Below, piece after piece: positions 51,944-61,203 of a stretch of DNA of 64,000 nucleotides. The stretch lies in NCBI GenBank assembly GCA_914767885.1, contig CAJZBQ010000021.1:124001-188000 (forward strand), given 5' to 3'. The notes under the pieces are model-generated. The model saw only the letters and a program-made list of their open reading frames with translations, ran no database searches and had not been told where the DNA came from. Within the stretch, counting starts at the first letter, position 1; each line of letters opens with the position of its first letter. A program made the translations under genes and the position numbers. This stretch comes from Blepharisma stoltei. Taxonomy: Eukaryota > Ciliophora > Heterotrichea > Heterotrichida > Blepharismidae.

Positions 51944-54069
51944 ATGGTATTAGAATAATATAATACCTAGAGCACTAAACCAAGGAAGAATTGAAATTAC
52001 TGAAGAACAGATTAGAGCTGCAATAAGATGGCTTAGACAAGTTAATGAAGGCAGACCTAGCCCTACTCTAGCTGTTGTTATCAACAGTAAACAAAAATTC
52101 CGCCTCTCCGAGCTCCGAAAAGTTTACTATTCAGAAATCCCTAATTTCCCTCAAATTTCATATGCATCAAGACAAGGCTATATTCTTATTGGAGATTTAG
52201 CCTCCACAAACCTTATTTTCCTCGTAAATTCAGATTATGAAGGACTAGAAACTTATGAGTCTTACTTTTTAATAAAAACCTTAATAGGCTTTGGAATATT
52301 GCTTGCAAAACCGTAAAAATGTAAACAATTTTTGCAAAAATTAAATGTAATTTTTTCAAATTTTTTTTAAAAAAATCATTTTTTTGCATTTTTGTAAGCT
52401 CTCCGTTTTGGAATTACCCATTTGCATTATATATTCCCAGTACTAAATCTTGATAAAACCGGAATTGTAGGAATTGACGATTATTTTAGTTTGCATATCA
52501 AAGGTTGTGCAGAAGGGTCAAGAAATGATGCTGCCAGGATTACTTCTATAGGAGATCATAGTGTCATGGTTTTTCCAGGGCCAACTTTACCAACTGCTGC
52601 TGAATATGAGATGGCAAGAAGGCTGAATTTTGATTTAGTCTCTATTTCGTCGACATCTATATTGAGTGAAGCCAGCAATAATGGGCTGCCTCATTCTGCA
52701 AGCTGCTATAACTGCAACTTTAAGGAAGATTTTTTAACAAATTCTGAGGTTATACAAGCTTTGAGCTTAAATTTGTTTAAAAATTCAAGAGAGCCACTAT
52801 TATGATTTCCAAGCCTATATCATAAAGAGGAATTATCAGCATTTAACCATGTTTTAGAGTCTCCTCAAGACTTAGAAATTATTGCAGCAGAAATAAAATC
52901 AGAATTTTCGCCTATCGCGACCATAATAATTTCAGACACCCTAGGAGAAAGCTTTTTGACCCATTTCCAAGTCACAAAGTCTTACACTTTTGGCCCTTGG
53001 TTTCCTCAAACCTTGCATTTTACCTCAGAAAACTTTATGATCATTAAAGGATCCCCTATCCTTCGCCATGGTGACAAACATCATAAAATGCTTTTCCCCA
53101 CATTTTTATCAAATTTACTAAAAATTTCCAAAATATTCATATTTGAAGAAGTCTCAACCTGCAGTGAACATATACTAATTGACCAAGAATAGCCCACTAA
53201 GGAGCCATTCTTGGTCTGCCAGAAAAAAAAATTTGACAAAAGATCCTAATCTGCCATTACCACTGAGTTTTTGGTGTTTCCAAATTTTTTGGGCAAGCCA
53301 AATGCAATAAAAAAAAATTGTTCTTTTGCGATGATGCATTTGGCTTGTCAAAAAAATTTGGCAACATCAAAACTCAGTGGTAATGGCAGAAAAGATCCTA
53401 ATCTGCCATTACCACTGAGTTTTGGTGTTTCCAAATTTTTTGGCAAGCCAAATGCATCACCGCAAAAGAACAAATTTTTTTATTGCATTTGGCTTTGCCC
53501 AAGAAATTTGGAAACACCAAAACTCAGTGGTAATGGCAGATTAGGATCTTTTTGTCAATTTTTTTCTGGCAGACCAAGAATTGCTCCATAGTGGGCTATT
53601 CTTGGTCAATTAGTATATCCAGCTAGGCAGCTGAATAAGAATTACTCAACAATGTGGGCTTGCTTTCTTTAATCCGCTATTTGGTCCTAATATAAATCAT
53701 TGGGGTGTTAGATTCCCTGACATGAGTGCTGCTTTTTCTTGGAATTTTGACTGGAAATCTGCATTTTTGGCACATGGGATTAATTGTGAGGAAGGAAAAC
53801 TTGTATATACCTCAAGTGAAAGAGAAGCCCATGGGAGAGCTCTAGCTAAGGTTGGAAATGTATTAGGTGCTGGGGTGTTAGGAAAAACAGGGCAATATTC
53901 AGCAATTATAACTCAGCATAAGCATGCTGAAGAAGAAGCGAGAAAAGTTTTGTATCTTGGATATGCAAATTATGACCCAATGAGAGACCAACATGCAAGG
54001 CAGCCGTCCGATGAGCATTTTCTCGCATTAAAAGAGCTATTATTATCCTCAATACCAAAAGTTATCTAA
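51944..54069 (+). CDS. Divergent protein with two PNP-like domains
   Basis: The first domain runs SEIPNFPQISYASRQGYILI, LVNSDYEGLETYESYFLIKT, VMVFPGPTLPTAAEYEMARR, LNFDLVSISSTSILSEASNN. The second has FGPWFPQTLHFTSENF, GPNINHWGVRFPDMSAAFSW, NVLGAGVLGKTGQYSAI, then a 50-residue tail. Both follow the PNP fold order but the phosphate loop and the GMSTVPE block are altered, so activity is doubtful. UGA is Trp at several sites. A hairpin insert (53173-53617) is removed in frame; another lies near 52318-52400. The start region (ATG at 51944, then an in-frame stop) is unresolved and may hide a further insert. It begins 55 bp after PNP. Confidence 0.65.
52318..52400. other. Probable short IES, boundaries unresolved
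   Basis: The frame stops at 52314 (LLAKP then TAA) and resumes by 52398-52422 (ALRFGITHLHYIFPVLN). Flanks share TTTTGGAAT. No TA pair I tried keeps frame cleanly. Confidence 0.5.
53173..53617. mobile_element. Large compound hairpin IES (445 bp)
   Basis: Outer arms pair (TATACTAATTGACCAAGAAT and its complement). Inner arms contain CCATTACCACTGAGTTTTGG and its complement more than once, so the hairpin itself contains a duplicated hairpin. Excision at TA joins TCSEHI to QLGSWIRITQQCGLA. Confidence 0.85.
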
Positions 54070-54141
54070 ATAAGCCAAAATCTTATATTATTCATATAGG
54101 TATGATATAATAAATAATTTTTAGTTTATTTAATTTTAATT

Positions 54142-57100
54142 ATGCAAAACGACGTTTACAGAAACCCAGAAAAGTCACCTGACTCTTCCCCTTTAAACAA
54201 CAGGAATTTTTCAAATGAAAATTTAACGGAATTCTCGTCAAGTCCTTTATTAGTCCCTTTAAGAACCAAATTCAGATCATCTCGAGTCCGAGAAGTAAAC
54301 GGATGACGAAAACAACGGCCAATTGAAGAGGCAAAAAATGAGCTATCAATTGGATCAAACCTGCCTTATCAAGTCCGCAGTAAAAGTGAGATAAATAAAG
54401 CCCCAAGGTATCCGCATCATGAAAAGCTACCGAGAATAATAGATGTCCCAAGGACAAAACATAATTCCACAAAGCAACAGAAATATGTATCATTTGTGCC
54501 TGGAGTCCTGCATGAGTTTCCTTTAGAATCATTAGCATCATTTGGAAGTGATGACCATAGGAAATCAGTAGAAAGTGTACTGTATATGTCGCCGAAGTTA
54601 AATAGAGAAAATTCAGTGCCTGCACTGACAAGAATAAAGGACACAAATTTTAAAAATATTCTTTTTATTATAAAAAATTATTATATAAAAAAATATGCCG
54701 ATATTTTTTGCATAAAAATAGAATTTCAGACATTAATAATATGGAATAAGGGGGTTATAAAGAATAGCTCCTCAGCTGTCAGATATTGAAAGCTCTTATC
54801 CTAAAGAATCAATGGATTCTGGAGACATCACAAGCTATATCACAAAAATCCAAAATTTAGGATCACTTGAAAGCCAGAGAGCTAGCGGCTCAAAAAAGCA
54901 TTCAAAAGAATTGAAAGAAACCCCAAGGATTATTTACTCACCTAAAAAAGTATCAAGAGAGCCTGGAAAATTGTCATATGTAGAATTATACCCATTTTCA
55001 GAAAATAACGAATTTATCCATGAAATTCACCAAAAATTCCCTGGGCTACACATAGACATTTTGTCAGTGAAGTTCAGAAATCAAGAACTCCAAACCTCGT
55101 TTATGGACGAAATTGATAAATCTGCTAAAGAAGAGCTGTTTCATGCCCTTTTTGACGGAAACTTAGACCGAGAAACCTCTTTTGAGCTTCACCAAGACAA
55201 AGCGACTACTTTATTAGATTTATTTTTAAAAGCACTGCTCAAAGGAGAAATAAAAAATAAAAAAGACGCTCAAGAATTCGTAGATTCCCAGATACAGTCA
55301 GGAGTTCTAATAGAAAGAGACTCAATAAGCTCAGCCAAGTCTTCTCACAACAGAAGACAGTCAAAATACTTGTTGACACAAACCAAAAGCCTTTCCTCAA
55401 ATGAAGAAAATATCATGATAAATAACCCAGAGCCAGAAAGAGAAAAAACAGCCCCTTGGCTGTCAAGAAATTCTTCTATTAATAACCAAGTGGCTATCCA
55501 GCCTAATGTGTCTGATTTATTAAATGTAGAAATCAAAGAAGATTTATCATTAGAAGAAGAAAAAACTGTAAGGAGAAACAGCTTGGATACAGTTGAAAAT
55601 TTTGAAAAAAATATGGCTGAGATTGAAAAAATAAAAGAAAAACATAAAAGTTTAGTCCCAAATAAGCCAAAACTAGACAGCAAAGAGGAAAATAAATCCC
55701 CAGAACTCCCACAGCTTAATATTGAAGGGCAGTCTATTAGTTTTGAAAGGCGCAGCGACGACTCGAGAGACTCAGAAAAAAAAATTACTGGGTTTTCTAG
55801 CAATAGGTCAAGCTCCAGCCCTCTTGCAAAACATCGGCGCATTGACAGTGCATCTAATTTAGCAGATACTTCTGCTGAGTCTAAAAATTTAAATATATCT
55901 ATAGTTGGAAATGCAGGTCTTGAAGAAAATAATTCAAAATTTTTAGTTTTGCCTACAATAAAAAGTGAACAAAATACCCCAGCTGCAGAAAAAAAAGAAA
56001 TTCCGAAATTTGTGGAAAATGTAGATAGGCTTCAAGCAAGTCCTAGTAAATCCTCTAAACGCTCTGATAAAGAGATACTTAAATCTGACTCTAGCACAAG
56101 GTCAAAATCAGTTAAAAAAAGGGTAGAATTCAGCCAAAAAAGCACGGTTTCTTCTCCGACAAAGAAAAAAAATACAAAGACGTCAAGATTAAAAACGTCG
56201 AAAAATGAAGAAGGAAAAAAAAATAAAAAAAACGAAGGGGATGAAAGTGAGGAAGGAGAAGAACCAAAGGAAAAAATAAAAGCAATTGATAAATTCATAA
56301 AGAATTTCACAGGATCTTTACTAAGTTTAGTACAGCAAGTGAAAGATGGAATGTTTGAAGAACATATTTTTGCTGAAAAAGAGCCAGAGGATGAGGTTGA
56401 AGAAAGTAATGATAATAAACAAGCTACAGATAATAGCAATTCAGGAATAGTGGAAACCGAGATTAGTGTCAATAAAGTAGAAAGTAAAAAGGCAGGTGCA
56501 AAAACTAGGAAAATGGTTAAGAAAAAAACGCCTAAGCCAACGGTTAAAAATAATGAAGAAATACAGAATAAAGAAAAAAAAGAAGAATCGCTAAAAGAAG
56601 AAGAAAAAGTTGTGGAGAAAGAAGAAATAGAACAAAACGGAGAAAACCCATCAAAAATAAAAAAAGAACCAAAAACTAAAAACCCTGAAAATGCTAAAAA
56701 GCGGCCATCTCAATATTTTACTAAAAAACGAGAAAATATACCTATTAATTTCCTAACTAACCCCGTTAAATTGTTGTTTCTTTTAAAAGGGATTAATTTA
56801 TTTTTTGAAAAAAAAAATTAATATAAAATTTTCATAAAAAATTACTATAATATAATAATTTTAAATTTAATTATAAAGAATAAAAATATGCTTGATTCAG
56901 CGATCAAATTATTTAAATAGCTTTCTACTTTCACTCTACCAATTAAATTTGGGCAAAACTAATTTTATAAAATTTTTTTTTTATGTATAACATTTTCCAT
57001 TAAATAATTTAACCAAAAAATAGAAATTTTACCCATATTCCAATTTAAAGAGGGGAGTAAACAACTCAAAGCCCCGTCAAACAGATTCTTCAGAAGGTGA

Positions 57101-59022
57101 AGTAGAGTTCGACACAAGCCAAGAAAAAGAAAGCATCAGCAGATCTCCAATATCTTCCAGTGCTTCCCCTGTTCACAAAATCGTAAATCCTGCTGATTTG
57201 ATTAGATTATTATAAGTTTGAATGGGTCTTCGGGTTGATTTTAGCCCCATTCCGCCTTCGCCGACTTCAGTCTCCTCGCACTAGTCATCGGTTTGCACTT
57301 GTGCCCTTTTTTTCGAAATCACCAAAAAATGGTGACGTCGCCATCTCTCGAGGAGACGCACCCAGGCACTTCTTTGGGCAACTCCTAGCGGTCGACATGA
57401 TCTATGCGGGATGGAAGATAGGACATGACCTCGAATCCTCCTTCTGGCTACCATTGCCCTTCTCATCCAGAAGTGTGGAGTCGTCACATGAACTCTAATT
57501 TCCTTGTCTACAGTACAGGGTAAAAATATCCCGACCAGGGAAAAAAACTCTCCCTGGACAAAAGTTCCAGGCTCCAGCCTTCCTAAAATCTAAAAACTCC
57601 GGGTATGGGAGAAGTATGGTCAGAAGCTACCAATTTATTGTCTAAATCCTGCTGAAGAACGTGAAAAGCGAAGCGTTGAATATACGCCCTTCCTATAGAT
57701 GGCGCGCAATGCGCCATCATCGGGCCATGTCGGGAGAGGGTTCTCCACGAGGAATGGTTCCACGTGTGGAACCCTCTTTTTGGCTCGTGGAAAAAGAGGG
57801 TTCCACACGTGGAACATTTCCTCGTGGAGAACCCTCTCCCGACATGGCCCGATGATGGCGCATTGCGCGCCATCTATAGGAAGGGCGTATATGAGCTAAA
57901 ACACATGAATTTAATGAGCCAAATGGCCAAAGAGCTTTTAGTCTCCCAAAAAGCAATCCCAAACACTTCCAATTTACTAAACTCTGCTAGCTCAGAATTT
58001 TTCAAAAACATAACACCTGCAAAAAAGAGTGCTAGGCAGCCAATTATCCCTCAGATTACTGAAGAATATATATCAGAAGAAGAGGAAAATCCATGAGAAG
58101 AAGAAAGAGATGTTGACGAGGAGCTAGAAATTATGTTCAGAGACAAGAAAACAAGCGTCAAAAAATTCATGTTTTCGCCACCTATACAATACAGATTTCC
58201 ACAGAAATATGATTTAGCACAAGAGGTTAATTTGAATGAAATTGCAGTTTCCAATCAAAATGTAGACCCAGAAGTTATGGAAACTCATTTAAGTATAATC
58301 GATTTTTCTATATTTTACCGTTATATTTATTAGGATTAAAAAAAGGGAAATTTATATATATAAGGAATAAACAAAAATTTTTAGAAGACACTATAAAAAT
58401 AGCTGAATATAAAGATTATGCTAAAAAACAAAAAGGTCTTTTATATGTGGTAAATATCAATGAAAAAGCCCCTGACGAACAAAAACGAGAATGGAGAAGA
58501 GACTACGAAAAAAAGAAAAAACGTGAAAAAGAGCGAAGAAGCAAAACAAATTCTTCTGGGGTAACCTTAAGAGGCAAACCTAAAATTACGTTTAGTGGCT
58601 TAGAAGAGTCAAAAGTTGAGAAAAAGCACAGAATGCTACAAGCTTCAAGGTCTATAAGCTGCAGTGATATAGAATTTTCCCATAGATGGCGCTGTTTGCC
58701 CTTGATTTGCCCACTGGGAAAATTTTTTGGTTTGACCAAACCATAATGTACTGGTCGAACCAAAAAATTTTGTTCATGGGCAAATCAAGGGCAAACAGCG
58801 CCATCTATGGGAAAATTCTATATAGAAATTATCAAAAGTGGAGGCGCTTTAGATGTAAAAAGTGAAATGGAAGCTAAAGAAAGGATTTATTGTAGGCTGA
58901 AAGGAGTTTTCGATCTTAATTCACTTAAGGGAGAATTCAGAGAAAGAAACTGGATTCCAAACAATTTCAAAGAAAATTTGGAAAGAATAAATTCTGTATT
59001 ACAGTTTCCTACATGTCGTTAA
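54142..59022 (+). CDS. Large disordered Ser/Lys/Glu-rich protein
   Basis: About 1,198 aa after removing six inserts; all five well-fixed junctions keep frame (for example NPAEEREKRSVEYELKHMNL). N-terminus MQNDVYRNPEKSPDSSPLNN. The body is highly charged (EEGEEPKEKIKAIDKF, KEEEKVVEKEEIEQN), with SSRS/SSPLAK stretches and no recognised catalytic domain. The C-terminal part (EQKREWRRDYEKKKKREKER, ending NSVLQFPTCR) is basic then helical. UGA is Trp at EVNGWRKQRP and ENPWEEERD. Possibly a cytoskeletal, cortical or chromatin scaffold, from composition only. Confidence 0.65.
54673..54766. other. Short IES (94 or 79 bp)
   Basis: The right TA is 54765-54766; the left is 54671-54672 or 54686-54687, both in phase. 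Excision leads into APQLSDIESSYPKES. Confidence 0.6.
56756..57059. mobile_element. Family C IES (304 bp)
   Basis: Between TA 56754-56755 and 57058-57059. Ends ACTAACCCCGTTAAATTG and CCAATTTAAAGAGGGGAG. Excision joins IPINFL to NNSKPRQTDSSEGE. Confidence 0.85.
57186..57644 (-). mobile_element. GC-rich SINE-like IES (459 bp) with 13-bp direct repeats
   Basis: TAAATCCTGCTGA lies at 57184-57196 and 57643-57655. The left edge, read on the minus strand, is an AATAATCTAATCAAA tail. No frame through it. Excision at the TA opening each repeat gives HKIVNPAEEREKRSVE. Confidence 0.9.
57683..57891. mobile_element. Hairpin IES (209 bp)
   Basis: Near-perfect inverted repeat with TATA ends (TATACGCCCTTCCTATAGAT at 57681). 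The arms contain CCACGTGTGGAACCCTCTTT. It is separated from the SINE-like insert by only 38 bp of host coding sequence. Excision gives RSVEYELKHMN. Confidence 0.92.
58298..58362. other. Short IES (65 bp)
   Basis: Between TA 58296-58297 and 58361-58362. Excision joins METHLSI to RNKQKFLEDTIK. Confidence 0.8.
58672..58824. mobile_element. Hairpin MITE, 153 bp (copy 2)
   Basis: Same element as 2409-2562. Here it interrupts coding sequence; excision gives SISCSDIEIIKSGGALDV. Confidence 0.92.
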
Positions 59023-59036
59023 TTAATTTTTGGTAT

Positions 59037-59471
59037 TTAATTTGCGTAGTATTGAGTTCATTGTTGAGCGGTCTGAATAAATCTGTTTTTATCATTTTTA
59101 AATAGATTAGCACCTACCCCACAGCAGCAAACTGGATTTTTTAAATGTTCTCATATAAGTTGTAATAAATATTCAATTGTATTTTTTGGGCTCCATTCAT
59201 CAAAAACAGTGTTACAACAGATTTTTCCGGACTCGCTAACTGCGGGATGAAATATTTTGGTCATGAAATAAATCTTTGGGTTCTTAAAAGGATAATCAAG
59301 TGGAAGCTTAATTAGCACATAAAAAATGCCACCTTGGTAAGGCGTGTTTTCAGGTCCTTCAATCATTCCTCAGCAGTTAAAAATATTATTTTCATATGGC
59401 TGGTACACTATATGTGTCAAATTTTTATTTTTTAATCTCTGGAGTTCCAAATTGATTCGCTTTGTGGCCAT
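59037..59471 (-). CDS. Ubiquitin-conjugating (E2) enzyme, UBC4/UBE2D-like but divergent
   Basis: 144 aa, uninterrupted, with UGA as Trp at four sites. MATKRINLELQRLKNKNLTH, GMIEGPENTPYQGGIFYVLI, LPLDYPFKNPKIYFMTKIFH, active-site region HPAVSESGKICCNTVFDEWS (Cys in the ICC position), then NTIEYLLQLI and a final helix NRFIQTAQQWTQYYAN. The usual HPN tripeptide reads HPA, which may weaken the oxyanion site. Its stop lies 14 bp from the convergent gene at 59022. Confidence 0.88.
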
Positions 59472-59544
59472 TTTTGAGTAATATTATATTTAGTTGGTAA
59501 TTTTTCTCTGTTTAGCTTTTCCCATCCTTGTGATGTTTAGATAA

Positions 59545-59720
59545 TTAGTATGGTGGCGGCGACCAAATATGCCCTTATGGCAATGCACAACTTTGGATTA
59601 GAAAATCGCTTTATAGCTTAAGACAAGACTCAGTCCCAGGGTTCAGGCGACTGACTTCCTCCCGGCAAGCAGATTCCGCAGTCGCAAGCGTGTGGAGGCA
59701 TCCAATCTTGGAGACTTAAT
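59545..59720 (+). mobile_element. Internally deleted copy of the 50601-51103 element
   Basis: It begins AGTATGGTGGCGGCGACCAA and shares AAAATCGCTTTATA, CAAGCGTG and ATC(T/A)TGGAGACTT with 50615-51090, but the middle (about 330 bp) is missing. Tail CTTAATCTATTTAATCTTAA. It lies in the spacer before the E2 gene. Confidence 0.8.
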
Positions 59721-59831
59721 CTATTTAATCTTAATCTTGTAATTTTTTTAATATTTTAACTATAAATTTTACAAAAATCTAATTATCTAATGTTCACTTT
59801 GCTTCTCTTTACCTTTATATTCGCAATAGTT

Positions 59832-60608
59832 CTATTTAAATAATGGAGAAAGCGTTATTATCGACGTTCCAGATAATGTTGATCTTTGTTTATTTGATAA
59901 TCAAAAAATGGCGTCATTCGAATTTTCTGGTCTCCCGACCGAAAATTCTCTTCCTCAATTTTTTGATTATGAGGTTTGGCTTTCCCCAGCGAATTTATCC
60001 CGGCTATGACAGGGCTTCAAGATCCTGCGGTGCGCGACGCAGGACTTCTGTCCCTCAGGGAATTCGAATTTTCTGGAACGATGCCACCAACCCCAGGCGG
60101 TGGAGACTGGGACCTTTAGGGTGCCTGACGGACCCAAGTTGGCTTGCCCGAGAGCCGGAAGGACGGCCGTCGAAATCCGAACGCCGAAGCCAATGGGACC
60201 ATTTAGCCTTGAAGCCAGGTGGTGCACGACATTTTGGTGGGAGCGGGGTACCCAGAAGCAGGACGGATACCCGTGCAGGGAATGTGGTATTGGACGTTAA
60301 GCGTGCTATTAATAATTAAGTAAGTAAGATCTTTGTTTATTTGAACTCGTGCTCGACCTTTTTGTCAAAACTTCTGTATGAAGTCTTATATTTCTCCGTT
60401 GAAAAGAAGCATTATTTTGCCTCTTTGGCGCTACTGTATCAATAGGTTTTAATTTCGCTAAAAAAGAGCTCCTTGACCTTGCCAGAGTAGAGTGAAAGCC
60501 TTCCCTGCTCCTTATTTCGTACTCATCGCTCACTTTTAAAGTCAAATTTTTCTTTTTTTTCATAATTCCTCTTCGTGAGGGAGAATGATGGACTGCTTGT
60601 GGGTGCAT
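59832..60608 (-). CDS. Unknown basic protein interrupted by a SINE-like insert
   Basis: 109 aa from the ATG at 60608 (MHPQAVHHSPSRRGIMKKKK) once the insert is removed (447 bp between TAs, 110 codons). It ends KQRSTLSGTSIITLSPLFK. With UGA as Trp the frame extends upstream through DFYTGEQYAWDMHPQ toward 60670, so the true start is probably further 5' and may lie beyond another insert. Basic, Ser/Arg-rich. No family recognised. Confidence 0.55.
59898..60327 (+). mobile_element. GC-rich SINE-like insert (430 bp) with 17-bp target-site duplication
   Basis: GATCTTTGTTTATTTGA occurs at 59881-59897 and 60328-60344. It starts TAATCAAAAAATGGCGTC and ends TTAATAATTAAGTAAGTAA. Much richer in G+C than the host. 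The duplication contains TTTA, giving a TA on each side for in-frame removal. Confidence 0.92.
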
Positions 60609-60780
60609 ATCTCAAGCATATTGCTCCCCTGTATAAAAATCTGTACAAATTCCATTTAAATCGTATACATTTTTATATAGAAAAAAATGGCGAAATTTTT
60701 GCTCTATTTCTATAAAAATAGCATTTATAATACAGCAAAATGCAGTTTTTCAATAATTTTCAATAAAATAGGACTATTGT

Positions 60781-61050
60781 CTACAATAAGGCATATCTTT
60801 TTATGAAGTAATTATTGCTGCGATTTGATCTTCCATCAATTTGACTCCTATGTAGAAATTACGCTTTAATTACACTAAATGCGATATCTTCTAGTTGTTT
60901 TACTGAATTTGATGCATAAAGCAAGGTATCTTTAGTGCTTGGAAATTCAAAAATTTGTATGATATCACAGAATCTTGCTTTCTTATTTTTATTCGTTTCA
61001 ATCGTCTCAACGGGTCTTTGCTGCAAAAAGTACATATTTTTCGTTTCCAT
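60781..61050 (-). CDS. Small unknown protein with a 15-nt intron
   Basis: 84 aa: METKNMYFLQQRPVETIETN, a middle CDIIQIFEFPSTKDTLLYAS, then VKQLEDIAFSVIKASQIDGR and a basic end. The intron GTAATTTCTACATAG (60848-60862, minus strand) removes an in-frame stop. Family not recognised. Divergent from the SNF1-type kinase, 153 bp away. Confidence 0.55.
60848..60862 (-). other. 15-nt intron
   Basis: GTAATTTCTACATAG on the minus strand; removal extends the frame from VIKA to SQIDGRSNRS. Confidence 0.7.
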
Positions 61051-61203
61051 ATTATTTATGTAATTGTAAGATTATATGTCAACAGAGTGGATTTATATAA
61101 AATTCATCAAAAATTAATAATTAATTAATTTCTAAGTCTATTTTTTGAAAATAAAAATATTTTTCTCTCTCATTTATTAATTTGCCACATTAATTAACTA
61201 ACT

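Noticed and set aside
53271-53591. 106-codon frame with repeated FLGKPNA/FGKPNAS segments
   Set aside because: The repeats are the arms of the compound hairpin insert, which lies inside another gene frame.
57583-57962. Several overlapping frames with CSTCGTLFF- and ARNAPSSGH-type sequence on both strands
   Set aside because: They arise from the symmetrical arms of the hairpin at 57683-57891.
60100-60300. GC-rich frames at 59843-60319 on both strands
   Set aside because: They lie in the insert bounded by the 17-bp duplication, and the flanking gene reads through only without it.
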